Below are positions 1 through 6,701 of a stretch of DNA of 19,455 nt, one piece after another. The DNA comes from CAZFBA01 sp964517135 (GTDB lineage Bacteria; Cyanobacteriota; Vampirovibrionia; JBFMGH01), in the NCBI GenBank assembly GCA_964517135.1, contig CAZFBA010000054.1, positions 1 to 19,455 of the forward strand. Direction: 5' to 3'. The notes under the pieces were generated by a model. It saw nothing but the letters and a program-made list of their open reading frames with translations. It ran no database searches and had not been told where the DNA came from. Positions within the stretch are counted from its first letter, which is position 1. Each line of letters opens with the position of its first letter. The position numbers and the translations under genes were made by a program.

Positions 1-567
1 TCCGATAGTAAAGAATGCAGGAGTATTAGTATTCAAATCATTTTTATATTCATTAGTTGATTTTCTATCACTCTGCAAATTGCTCTCTCCCGGAGGATGG
101 TAAATGTCTCTAACAGAATGGGTTATTATAACATTGAAGAGAAAAATAAATATAATAAAAACAACCATAGAATAGCTGCCTGACCTTTCAAGAATAAAAA
201 CCAGCATTTCTTCAAACAGGTTTCTTTTGCTAGCTGGCCTGTATGGCTGATAGTCTTCTCCAGAATATGGCCTGAAATAGTCTTCTTGATATCCGGTCTC
301 ACCGGGTTCTTTTTCTGAGGCCTTTTCAGTTTTTTTATCTGCCCGAAAGTTTTCCAGACCATAGCTGTTATGATAATTTTTCAGTGTTTCAAAGGCTCTG
401 TTGAGATCTTTAATCCTTGAGGTGGCTTCTTCCTGAATATCAGGATACTGGCTATATCTATCAGGATGCCATTTCTTGCATAACTTTCTGTAAGCAGCTT
501 TAACATCATCATATGAAGCCCCTGGTCTTACCCCCAGCATATGAAAACTATTAATCAGCTCTTTCAT
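1..567 (-). CDS. Membrane-anchored J-domain (DnaJ-like) protein, C-terminus cut by window edge
   Basis: This frame stays open from an ATG at 567 to the left edge (189 codons, no stop), so the gene is partial. Residues 1-66 are a J domain: a helix with AAYRKLCKKW, then the HPD triad at residues 34-36, then the helix IKDLNRAFETL. The HPD is what stimulates the ATPase of an Hsp70 partner. A charged, Tyr/Pro-rich linker (about 70-120) leads to one hydrophobic segment at about 134-149, and a hydrophilic tail continues off the window. There is no Gly/Phe-rich or zinc-finger region, so this is a class C J-protein and not DnaJ itself. It probably recruits DnaK to the inner membrane with the J domain in the cytosol. 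GAGGG lies 5 nt upstream of the start. The client is unknown. Confidence 0.85.
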   Translation of the reverse strand, partial: MKELINSFHMLGVRPGASYDDVKAAYRKLCKKWHPDRYSQYPDIQEEATSRIKDLNRAFETLKNYHNSYGLENFRADKKTEKASEKEPGETGYQEDYFRPYSGEDYQPYRPASKRNLFEEMLVFILERSGSYSMVVFIIFIFLFNVIITHSVRDIYHPPGESNLQSDRKSTNEYKNDLNTNTPAFFTIG

Positions 568-645
568 TTAGCCCTCATTTGTTATACTTTCATTATATTA
601 GCGGAATTCACCCAAAAAATCGATCCGCCGGCAGGATAATGATAA

Positions 646-1653
646 ATGTATACAGTTAAAGCTTTTAAAAATTATGCAGAGGTAGAACCCTCTTTAAATA
701 AGCTAATAGACCGGCTTTATGCCGGGGATCCTTTTTATAAGTATGAAAAAATTACCATGTTGGATGATTATAAGCCAGTGTTCTTTGTTGTGTATAAAGA
801 TATGGTCCCTGCTTCAGCTGCCTGCGCACTGCTTAACATGGCTTTAGCCTATAAAAACGCAATACCGGGCCTGTTTGGTTGTTTTGAAAGTATAAACGAT
901 TTTCAAAGCTTCAGTCTTTTAATGAATGAAATTAAAAAACATTTTCAAAATCAGGGTATAAACTATCTCATTGGGCCTCTAAACGCCTCAACATGGCTTA
1001 AATATCGAATTACTATGCCTGATAATAACCCGCCATTCTTTATGGATAACTATCATAAGCCATGGTATTCTTCCCTGTTTGAGCAATACGGTATGGATGT
1101 TATAGCAAGCTATATCTCTACAAGCTATAAAAGAAATAAATTCTCTTTTTCTAGACTGGAAAAAGCAAAACAGATATTAGAACAAAAAGGCATTCATATA
1201 AGAAATATTACATCAGACCAGATAAAATACCAGCTGACAGATTTTTACACAGTATCAATTGACAGCTTTAGCTCTAATTTTCTCTATTCTCCGGTTAGCT
1301 ATGAGATTTTTTTAAACCTTTATAAAGATATTGAAAAACTTGAAGATAAGGTTACTATTCTGCTGGCAGAAAAAAGCGATCATACACCCTGCGGGTTTGC
1401 ACTGGCCGTGGATAACATTTATGATAACTCTCAGAAAGGCTTGATTATAAAGACAGTTGCAACTATTAATGATTCTGATTGCAAAGGCCTGGGAGCCTGT
1501 ATGGTTGAAGAACTGCACAAAAAAGCCTATCAAAAAAGATATGATGAAATTATTCATGCACTGATGCACAGCAACAACCTTTCAATGAACATTCTGAAGT
1601 CTAAAGGAGAAGCCTTTAGAACCTATTGCCTTTACGGAGGAACCTGTGAGTAA
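646..1653 (+). CDS. GNAT-superfamily acyltransferase, two-domain, partner of the downstream acyl ligase
   Basis: A 335-residue protein that looks like a duplicated GNAT fold. The N-terminal half has PGLFGCFESINDFQSFSLL (about 74-92) followed by GINYLIGPLNAS and a YSSLFEQYGM segment; this order (own-record strand, 'gets its family' helix, GP-N strand) is familiar from large YghO-like N-acyltransferase proteins. The C-terminal half (about 185-330) carries a motif-A-like strand and acyl-CoA loop, KTVATINDSD-CKGLGACM, then a helix and HSNNLSMNILKSKG near the end, typical of GNAT motif B. No signal peptide or membrane segment is visible, so it is cytoplasmic. AGGA lies about 9 nt before the ATG. 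Its stop overlaps the GTG start of the ligase by 8 nt, so the two are co-translated. The acceptor and the acyl donor are not determined; a donor made by the ligase is an inference from the coupling. Confidence 0.75.
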   Translation: MYTVKAFKNYAEVEPSLNKLIDRLYAGDPFYKYEKITMLDDYKPVFFVVYKDMVPASAACALLNMALAYKNAIPGLFGCFESINDFQSFSLLMNEIKKHFQNQGINYLIGPLNASTWLKYRITMPDNNPPFFMDNYHKPWYSSLFEQYGMDVIASYISTSYKRNKFSFSRLEKAKQILEQKGIHIRNITSDQIKYQLTDFYTVSIDSFSSNFLYSPVSYEIFLNLYKDIEKLEDKVTILLAEKSDHTPCGFALAVDNIYDNSQKGLIIKTVATINDSDCKGLGACMVEELHKKAYQKRYDEIIHALMHSNNLSMNILKSKGEAFRTYCLYGGTCE

Positions 1654-3208
1654 TAACATAGTAAACCTGTTTCTGGATAATGCCATAAAATATCCTGATA
1701 AAATTGCAATCGCAAGTATAAACAATGCTTTAACCTATGCTGATCTTGCAGATAAGGTCAGAAATTTTGCAGGGTTATTACTGGCTAAAAATATTAAAAA
1801 AGGCGACCGTATTTTGGTTATGACAGGTGCATCAACAGATTTGTATGTCATATTGCTGGCTATTTTTTATATCGGGGCAACCTGTATATTTGTTGACCCT
1901 CTAAGATTGAGAAAACATATGGATCAAATACTCAATAATGCTGATTGCAAAGCTCTTATAACTAATCACCTGTATTATATACCAGTTATGCTGTATAAAA
2001 GCATCAGAAATATACCTGTTAAGCTATTTGCAAATTGCATCAGCCAGATAACAAATGCTGATATAGATCCAGAAATAGCTGAAGTAAAAGATACTGATAC
2101 TGCCCTTGTGGTCTATACCTCAGGAACTACCGGGCAGCCAAAAGCGGCAGACAGAACACACCGGTTTTTAAGAGAACAGCATAAAGCATTAGATCTTTAT
2201 ATAAAAATACACCCTGATGAAGTAGATATGAATATCTATCCGGTTTATATGCTGCATAATCTTGCCTCTGGCGCATCAACAATTATGACCGGGTTTAAAC
2301 CGGCTTCGGCCAAACTTTTTAATCCTGACAGGGTTTTTAGTCAGATAGAAAAATATCAGGTCAGCAGAATAACAGCCTCACCGGCATTCTGTCATAAGCT
2401 GGCCCTTTACAGCAAACAAAGAGGAGTGCCAGAAAGTCTTAAAAAACTTGTTATAGGTGGAGCACCTCTTTACAAAAGCCAGACTATGGCTATTCAGAAG
2501 GTTTTTGGCAATCAGGATATATTAATTGCTTATGGTTCCACTGAGGTTGAGCCTGTCAGTGTTATCTCTTTTGATTATTATCAGAGCTTTTTGAACAATA
2601 CTGATGTTACTGCAATACCGGCAGGCAGGCCGGTAGAAACATTAGATATAAGAATTATTGATACAGAGAAGTTTTTTCTAGATGCTGAAACTGTTTCAGA
2701 TTTTGATTACAGTGCCTCTGGCGAAGGACAGGCAGGTGAAATAGTTGTCAGCGGGCCTCACGTACTGGAAAATTATTATAATATGCCTTACAGTCAGGGA
2801 TATTCCATGTTTAAAGTTCAGGGTAAAAACTGGCTGAGAACAGGAGACCGGGGTTATTTCGATCAGGATGGAAATTTGTTTCTTACTGGCAGGGTATCAA
2901 ATTGTTTTGTCTGTAAGGGCAGGCTAATGGATGTCTATCAGGTAGAAAGAGTTCTTGAAGAGGTTGAAGGTGTCAATGCTGGAACAGTTATTGAGATTGA
3001 TGGATCTTTGATTCTTGTCATTGAAAAAGATAGCGAAGGCAGAATGAATATTGATGCTCTCAAAGAAAAGCTTTCAGAAATAGATTTGCATTATGATTAT
3101 CTTTTGTTTGAAAAAGTGCTGCCAAAAGACCTCAGGCACGCCTCAAGGATAGATTATGAGAGGTTAATAAACAAATATAAAACGAAGTTGCCATCAAAAG
3201 GCAACTGA
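1646..3208 (+). CDS. AMP-forming acyl-CoA/acyl ligase (ANL superfamily)
   Basis: A 520-residue adenylate-forming enzyme that activates a carboxylic acid with ATP, presumably a fatty acid, and passes it to CoA or another acceptor. Visible core motifs are A3 YTSGTTGQPKAADRTH (157-172, P-loop lysine present), A5 AYGSTEVEP (295-303), A7 TGDRGYFDQDG (399-409; Asp401 binds ribose), and the hinge region TGRVSNCFVCKGR (414-426). The C-terminal A10 region reads LPKDLRHASRIDYERL (492-507). In the OleC-like branch I would expect a Lys where Arg501 sits, so the second catalytic lysine seems replaced. The start is GTG, chosen because GGAGG (1636-1640) is 5 nt upstream; the start codon lies inside the acyltransferase's last codons. 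No membrane segment is seen. Substrate is unknown; a fatty acid is an inference from the family. Confidence 0.88.
   Translation: MSNNIVNLFLDNAIKYPDKIAIASINNALTYADLADKVRNFAGLLLAKNIKKGDRILVMTGASTDLYVILLAIFYIGATCIFVDPLRLRKHMDQILNNADCKALITNHLYYIPVMLYKSIRNIPVKLFANCISQITNADIDPEIAEVKDTDTALVVYTSGTTGQPKAADRTHRFLREQHKALDLYIKIHPDEVDMNIYPVYMLHNLASGASTIMTGFKPASAKLFNPDRVFSQIEKYQVSRITASPAFCHKLALYSKQRGVPESLKKLVIGGAPLYKSQTMAIQKVFGNQDILIAYGSTEVEPVSVISFDYYQSFLNNTDVTAIPAGRPVETLDIRIIDTEKFFLDAETVSDFDYSASGEGQAGEIVVSGPHVLENYYNMPYSQGYSMFKVQGKNWLRTGDRGYFDQDGNLFLTGRVSNCFVCKGRLMDVYQVERVLEEVEGVNAGTVIEIDGSLILVIEKDSEGRMNIDALKEKLSEIDLHYDYLLFEKVLPKDLRHASRIDYERLINKYKTKLPSKGN
3186..3205 (-). terminator. Probable terminator of trkA, inside the 3' end of the convergent ligase gene
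   Basis: Perfect 7-bp arms, AGTTGCC (3186-3192) and GGCAACT (3199-3205), enclose a 6-nt loop. Read on the minus strand the hairpin is followed by TCGTTTTATATTT, which suits factor-independent termination of the leftward trkA transcript. On the plus strand there is no T-run after it. The hairpin overlaps the last codons and stop of the ligase gene. Confidence 0.5.
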
Positions 3209-3219
3209 TTCTAAAGCTC

Positions 3220-3235
3220 CAGAAAAAATTTAACC
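3220..3235 (+). repeat. 16-bp intergenic repeat CAGAAAAAATTTAACC, copy 1
   Basis: Exact copy of the 16-mer also found at 5166-5181 (plus) and 6535-6550 (minus). All three lie outside genes. Copies 1 and 2 also share AGCTC just upstream, allowing a 2-nt gap, so the repeat unit may be longer and partly decayed. Confidence 0.65.
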
Positions 3236-3257
3236 GGACAGTACTGTGCAGAAATAA

Positions 3258-4619
3258 TTAATTAGCTTTTATTTCATCGAGTATTTCAATTTTTTCAAAG
3301 TAATCCATTATCCGGGTAGAGGCTTCTTTTGTGGTGAATACAATAAGCCTGTCGCTTGGTTGAATTACTGAGTTTCCTCTGGGGACTATGACCTTTTTGC
3401 TTCTGATTACAGCACCTATAATGGCTTTATGTGGCATGTTTAAATCTTTAATGCAGGTGTCTTCAAAGTTTTCTGAGACAATAACTTCTAAGACCTCTCC
3501 TCTGCCGCTATCAACGATAGCAAGAAGATCTATATCACTTACTGTAACGATATTAATAAGCTCATTAATTGAAGAGCTTTTAGGAGAGAGGGCAACATCT
3601 ATACCGACTTTTTCAAACACTTTCAGGTTAGCTGTTTTATCAACACGGGTCAATACTTTGCTTACTCCCAGCTGTTTGCCAAGAAGCGAACAGAGCAGGT
3701 TCTTTTCATCGTTGTCTGTAACAGATACCAGTACTTCTGCCTGACCTATTTGTTCTGATTGCAGAAGCTCAATGTCTGTTCCGTCACCTTTCAGTATAAG
3801 AGTTTTTCGTAGTTTGTTAGCCAGAAACTCGCATCTTTCTTCATCCTGTTCAATCATCCAGGTATCCATGTTCATTTTTTCGAGCTTTGTTGCCAGCATA
3901 TATCCTACAGTGCCGCCCCCAATAATGGTAACAGTTTTTTTATGCTTCTTTTTCTCAAAATACTTTTCAGAAAGAGCCTTGAGAGCGTCATCAGTACCCA
4001 TAAATATTGCTTTATCTCCTGGTTTAAGGATGGTATTGCCGTCAGGTATATGTAATTCATCATCCCGGGTCACGCCAACAATGATGCAGTTATCAGGAAA
4101 GTTACACTCTTTAAGTGGTTTATCGGCAATCGGTGTAGAGTTTTTTATCAGGTATTCAAATAGTTTGACTTTTCCCTGAACGAAAACTTCAACGTCTATT
4201 GCTGCCGGTACAGAAACAATTTTTTCAAGAGCGTCAGCAAGTGACTTTTTAGGCCAGATAGTATAATCCAGGCCGAAGTTGCTAAGCAATTTGTTTCTTG
4301 ATTGAAGTGATTCAATATATTCAATTCTTTTTACAAAACAGATTGTCTCTACAGAGCCCAGTTGTTTGACAGTCCAGCAAGAAATGATGTTAATTTCATC
4401 AGAGCTGGTGCAGGCTACAAAATAATCTGCCTGATCAATGCCGGCACTGGTTAATATTTGAGAGGCAGTGCAGTTGCCTGCAATAAAATTTATGCCAGCC
4501 TGGTGATATTTTTCTTCAAGTTTTTCGTTTTTATCTATGACGGTTATGTCGAATTTTTTGTTTAATTCTTTTGCCAGCTCAAAGCCAAATTCGCCACCGC
4601 CTGCTATTATTATACTCAT
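3258..4619 (-). CDS. trkA: TrkA, NAD-binding peripheral subunit of a Trk/Ktr potassium uptake system
   Basis: A 453-residue protein with the full TrkA arrangement of two RCK units in tandem. The first Rossmann fold begins IIIAGGGEFGFELAKEL with an acidic VID at the end of strand 2 and GNCTASQIL further on. The first RCK-C part ends LKPGDKAIFMGT at about 205. The second Rossmann fold has VTIIGGGTVGYMLATKL (about 229-245), IEQDEERC and LKGDGTDIELLQ; the second RCK-C part ends IQPSDRLIVFTT. It binds NAD(H) and nucleotides on the cytoplasmic face and gates the TrkH/TrkG-type membrane channel, which is not in this window. The length is normal for the family. The Shine-Dalgarno is weak (GAGAC), but an upstream promoter and a downstream hairpin make it a single-gene unit. 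Confidence 0.93.
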   Translation of the reverse strand: MSIIIAGGGEFGFELAKELNKKFDITVIDKNEKLEEKYHQAGINFIAGNCTASQILTSAGIDQADYFVACTSSDEINIISCWTVKQLGSVETICFVKRIEYIESLQSRNKLLSNFGLDYTIWPKKSLADALEKIVSVPAAIDVEVFVQGKVKLFEYLIKNSTPIADKPLKECNFPDNCIIVGVTRDDELHIPDGNTILKPGDKAIFMGTDDALKALSEKYFEKKKHKKTVTIIGGGTVGYMLATKLEKMNMDTWMIEQDEERCEFLANKLRKTLILKGDGTDIELLQSEQIGQAEVLVSVTDNDEKNLLCSLLGKQLGVSKVLTRVDKTANLKVFEKVGIDVALSPKSSSINELINIVTVSDIDLLAIVDSGRGEVLEVIVSENFEDTCIKDLNMPHKAIIGAVIRSKKVIVPRGNSVIQPSDRLIVFTTKEASTRIMDYFEKIEILDEIKAN

Positions 4620-4713
4620 TGAAGTTGTCTCATTAAGATTTCATTAGGGTTTGTAGAAAAATCATTGATTGTAAAAAGTTATAAAGCTACTTTTGAGTAT
4701 TTACATTGATCGA

Positions 4714-4741
4714 AGTATACCATAAAGAAATATCTCTGCAA
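4714..4741 (-). promoter_or_regulatory. Probable sigma70-type promoter of trkA
   Basis: Read on the minus strand: TTGCAG (4741-4736), a 16-nt spacer, then TATACT (4719-4714), preceded by TGG, which gives an extended -10 (TGn). The transcript would begin near 4706 and leave a leader of about 87 nt before the trkA ATG. Confidence 0.6.
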
Positions 4742-4798
4742 TTATTATATTATCAAAAATACAGAATATCATCACAGGAATCTGGTAAAAGATTTTAT

Positions 4799-4839
4799 TT
4801 ATACTGATCCTTGAAAGTAATGTATAGATTCCAGATTAT
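4799..4839 (+). repeat. 41-bp perfect interspersed repeat, copy 1
   Basis: Identical over 41 bp, same orientation, to 7367-7407. The core includes TGATCCTTGAAAGTAATG. It has no internal dyad of note. The flanks of the two copies are unrelated, so the repeat ends sharply at both sides. Confidence 0.85.
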
Positions 4840-5016
4840 TACTGAATTCTATCAGCATATATTAATTATTTACGTGGAATGGTATAGATGTATAAAACCT
4901 GTCATAATCTTTTTTTGGAAAAAAAGTTTTGCTGGCTGGGTTAAGTCAGGCCTATTCATTTTGAGGATATTGATAGAGGGTTTTATTATTTGTGCCGGTT
5001 CGACATGGCTTTAAAA

Positions 5017-5106
5017 GAGTAGCGGCCTACGGCCGCTCAGTGCCCGCCCGCCCACCCTCAAGGGTCGGGTTATGGTTCGGTTCGCTGCGCTCACCTCACC
5101 AAACCC
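5017..5106. repeat. GC-rich hairpin island, repeat-like, non-coding
   Basis: A GC-rich block in an AT-rich intergenic region. It contains AGCGGCC-TAC-GGCCGCT (5021-5037, perfect 7-bp arms), then C-rich sequence and a second hairpin ACCCT-CA-AGGGT (5054-5065), extendable by CCC/GGG with one bulged base. The rest is simple in make-up (GGTTATGGTTCGGTTCGC, then CGCTGCGCTCACC). No T-run follows, so it does not look like a terminator. It resembles dispersed extragenic repeats; only one copy is in this window. Confidence 0.5.
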
Positions 5107-5165
5107 TCCTTTAGCTAGATAACAGGGATTATACACTCTGCAAACATAACCCCAGGTAAGCTCAT

Positions 5166-5181
5166 CAGAAAAAATTTAACC
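5166..5181 (+). repeat. 16-bp intergenic repeat, copy 2
   Basis: Exact copy of CAGAAAAAATTTAACC, 26 nt beyond the stop codon of the membrane-anchored hypothetical gene on the opposite strand. As at copy 1, the repeat sits just beyond a leftward gene end, which may reflect a role in 3' ends. Confidence 0.65.
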
Positions 5182-5207
5182 ATACATTAATGAAATATCA
5201 GCTAATC

Positions 5208-5630
5208 TTATTCAACTGTATACCCTCTAACAAAAACCATTTCGTTACCTGTTTGATCAGGGTCGATACGAAGTATCAAACCTTTAAACCAGATAATTTT
5301 ATTGTGGTAAATTTGAAAATATTCAAAGGGGTCTTTGATTTTTGTAACCAGTATAGTGTCAGGAATGCCTGCCGGGCCGTCTTTAACTTTCAGGTAAAGT
5401 TTAACCTGATTTTTTGGGGCCACTTTATAACGTATCAGGGTACCATACCAGAATACAGGGGTGTTTATATATCTGTAGACAGGGTGCTCTTTGCCCTGAT
5501 AAGTGTTTTTTAAGGCAAGAGATATTTGTTCTCTGCTGACAGTGCCTTTAGGTGCCTCTTTAGAAAAATAAAGGCCAGCTGTAAAAGCTGCAATAGCAAT
5601 AATAATGACAAGTATAATGCTGTTTCTCAT
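5208..5630 (-). CDS. Hypothetical protein with N-terminal membrane anchor
   Basis: A 140-residue protein I do not recognise. Residues 1-21 are a signal-anchor or uncleaved signal peptide (MRN, then IILVIIIAIAAFTAGLYF), so the rest would be periplasmic or cell-surface facing. The remainder is rich in alternating beta-type segments: FWYGTLIRYKV, VKLYLKVKD, DTILVTKI, IIWFKGLILRID, MVFVRGYTVE. The spacing of short strands and the IIWFKGLILRID segment are reminiscent of a small beta-barrel such as an OB fold, but this is only a guess. No catalytic motif or cysteine pair is present. AGGA lies about 6 nt before the ATG, and a good promoter lies just upstream, so it is probably expressed alone. Confidence 0.65.
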   Translation of the reverse strand: MRNSIILVIIIAIAAFTAGLYFSKEAPKGTVSREQISLALKNTYQGKEHPVYRYINTPVFWYGTLIRYKVAPKNQVKLYLKVKDGPAGIPDTILVTKIKDPFEYFQIYHNKIIWFKGLILRIDPDQTGNEMVFVRGYTVE

Positions 5631-5646
5631 ACAATATCCTATAAAA

Positions 5647-5674
5647 ATAGTAGTATTAAATCATGCTCTCACAA
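5647..5674 (-). promoter_or_regulatory. Candidate promoter of the membrane-anchored hypothetical gene
   Basis: On the minus strand: TTGTGA (5674-5669), 16-nt spacer, TACTAT (5652-5647). It lies just ahead of the 5630 start, which would give a very short leader of about 10 nt. Confidence 0.45.
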
Positions 5675-5748
5675 TAGTTTAGAGTTTTACTTATCAGGGA
5701 AAATTATATTCCAAAAATTGAACAGGTAAAATAAATTTTTCTCTGGGG

Positions 5749-5754
5749 TATAAT
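5749..5754 (+). promoter_or_regulatory. Candidate -10 box upstream of the 5790 gene
   Basis: A perfect TATAAT within GGGGTATAATGG, 35 nt before the ATG. I see no matching -35 at 16-18 nt (the nearest TTGAAC is 25 nt away), so activator dependence is possible. The call rests on the -10 alone. Confidence 0.35.
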
Positions 5755-5789
5755 GGTAAAAGCATCGAATATTTGAGTCGGAGGATAAC

Positions 5790-6236
5790 ATGGACTGGAA
5801 ACAAATTATCCTGATGGCAAAAGGCAAGGCTGATAATCCGGATCTGGTGAGTAATCAGGAACACCTTATGTGGCGTGCACGCATACTTCTTGAAAACACC
5901 ATCAAGCCTGCTGTCAGAGAAGTGCTGGAATTTTTAGAAGATAATGACATTCCATATGATCGCAAGCAGCCACACTATTTAGATGACCCTGAAAATGCTA
6001 TTGGGGCACAGCTAATAATTGGCAATGAAGCCTGTCAAGTGGATATATTTATAGGCCTCACAAGAGAAACCATTATCGGTCATCTGTCAGAATTCAGGTA
6101 TGTTCATATTGATAGAACAAACTTTATGGAGCTACCCCTTAATGAGACCAAAATAACCTCCGAAGAGGTGAAAAGGCTTCTGGCTGAAGATGTTAGAATG
6201 TATTATGAAAGGGTACAGGAAGTTAATAATTCCTGA
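5790..6236 (+). CDS. Hypothetical soluble protein, 148 residues
   Basis: I do not recognise this protein. It starts at an ATG preceded by a strong GGAGG (5780-5784) 5 nt upstream, which makes it a convincing gene. It has no signal peptide or membrane segment and is acidic. It appears to be alpha/beta: an N-terminal helical part (MDWKQIILMAKGKA, then MWRARILLENTIKPAVREVLEFLED, about 27-51), a strand-rich middle (AQLIIGNEACQVDIFIGLT, RYVHIDRTNFMELPL), and a C-terminal helix (SEEVKRLLAEDVRMYYERVQEV). No nucleotide-binding or catalytic signature is visible. It stands alone between a divergent hypothetical gene and a repeat-rich gap, so context gives no function. Confidence 0.75.
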   Translation: MDWKQIILMAKGKADNPDLVSNQEHLMWRARILLENTIKPAVREVLEFLEDNDIPYDRKQPHYLDDPENAIGAQLIIGNEACQVDIFIGLTRETIIGHLSEFRYVHIDRTNFMELPLNETKITSEEVKRLLAEDVRMYYERVQEVNNS

Positions 6237-6351
6237 TTTTTAAAGAATAAACAATTCTTAAATTTGCCCTGTATATCCTGAAGTCTGATTACTTAAGACG
6301 TGTATTATAGCAGTATTAAAGAAGACAGAAGTGACTAATATTAAGCAACAC

Positions 6352-6380
6352 CTCAGGAGTGCACTTAGTGCACTCCTGAG
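6352..6380 (+). terminator. 29-bp near-perfect palindrome, probable terminator or REP hairpin
   Basis: CTCAGGAGTGCACT (6352-6365) and its exact reverse complement (6367-6380) flank one central T; allowing a usable loop, the stem is about 12-13 bp. AGAGTTTTATTT follows on the plus strand, a modest T-run. It lies 115 nt beyond the stop of the hypothetical gene at 5790-6236 and is the only terminator-like structure for it. Confidence 0.5.
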
Positions 6381-6417
6381 AGAGTTTTATTTCACACTAA
6401 TTCAGGCCCTCAATAAA

Positions 6418-6508
6418 CCATTGTCATTGCAAGAAGGGCTTTTGGCCCGACGTGGCAATCCAGAATAAACATTTGATAGATCCTTTGCATCTCACAGGGT
6501 GACATAAA
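6418..6508. repeat. Degenerate REP-like element of the GTCATTGC / GGCAATCC type
   Basis: The left part reads TTGTCATTGC then GGGC-TTTTG-GCCC, then GACGTGGCAATCCAG, so outer TTGC/GGCAA and inner GGGC/GCCC arms form an imperfect palindrome. The right part, GATCCTTTGCATCTCACAGGGTGACA, looks like a degraded second module. From memory, elements of this composite make-up are scattered in many bacterial genomes; I could not compare them. Non-coding. Confidence 0.55.
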
Positions 6509-6534
6509 AGTTATACCTGAAGTCATTGCTTTCT

Positions 6535-6550
6535 GGTTAAATTTTTTCTG
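6535..6550 (-). repeat. 16-bp intergenic repeat, copy 3 (inverted)
   Basis: Exact reverse complement of the 16-mer at 3220-3235 and 5166-5181. It sits 27 nt to the right of the REP-like element. Confidence 0.65.
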
Positions 6551-6627
6551 AAGGTTTGGTTTTTAGGCAAACAGACACATAAATAATATTAATACTGACA
6601 AAAAATAACAAATACATAATGTTCAGG

Positions 6628-6657
6628 TTGTTTTTCTATAGCAGATAATTTTATAAT
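6628..6657 (+). promoter_or_regulatory. Candidate sigma70-type promoter of the TPR gene
   Basis: TTGTTT (6628-6633), 18-nt spacer, TATAAT (6652-6657). The ATG of the TPR gene is 45 nt beyond the -10, which leaves a leader of about 38 nt. Confidence 0.5.
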
Positions 6658-6701
6658 AAATAATTAAAATTATTTTTATAGCAAAATAATGGGGGCTATT
6701 T

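Larger units (their letters stand above)
4620..5207. other. 588-nt intergenic stretch between trkA and the small membrane-anchored gene
   Basis: The stretch holds the trkA promoter, one copy of the 41-bp repeat, a CT7-GG-A7G inverted repeat at 4909-4926, the GC-rich hairpin island at 5017-5106 and one copy of the 16-bp repeat at 5166-5181. The open frame from a TTG at 4811 to 5014 begins inside the repeat and has no ribosome binding site, so I do not call a gene here. No tRNA-like fold was seen. Confidence 0.7.
6237..6701. other. 465-nt intergenic stretch with hairpin and repeat remnants
   Basis: From left to right the stretch holds the 29-bp palindrome (6352-6380), a REP-like element (6418-6508), the inverted 16-bp repeat (6535-6550) and a promoter for the TPR gene (6628-6657). 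No open frame with a ribosome binding site and no tRNA-like fold was seen. Confidence 0.7.

Noticed and set aside
126..362. Open frame of 78 residues on the minus strand
   Set aside because: It is a shifted frame inside the J-domain gene, whose own frame is open throughout and has the HPD motif. It has no independent ribosome binding site.
3237..3246. ACAGTACTGT palindrome downstream of the trkA stop
   Set aside because: Ten-base palindromes are expected by chance, and nothing else links it to a site.
3388..4179. Two plus-strand open frames opposite trkA
   Set aside because: They are antisense shadows of a well-supported TrkA gene, and neither resembles any known family.
4811..5014. Open frame of 67 residues on the plus strand
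   Set aside because: It starts at a TTG inside the 41-bp repeat, has no ribosome binding site, and crosses a T7/A7 inverted repeat. The composition is that of random AT-rich DNA.
5190..5729. Plus-strand frames opposite and next to the 5208-5630 gene
   Set aside because: They are shadows of the minus-strand gene, which has its own promoter, ribosome site and signal anchor.
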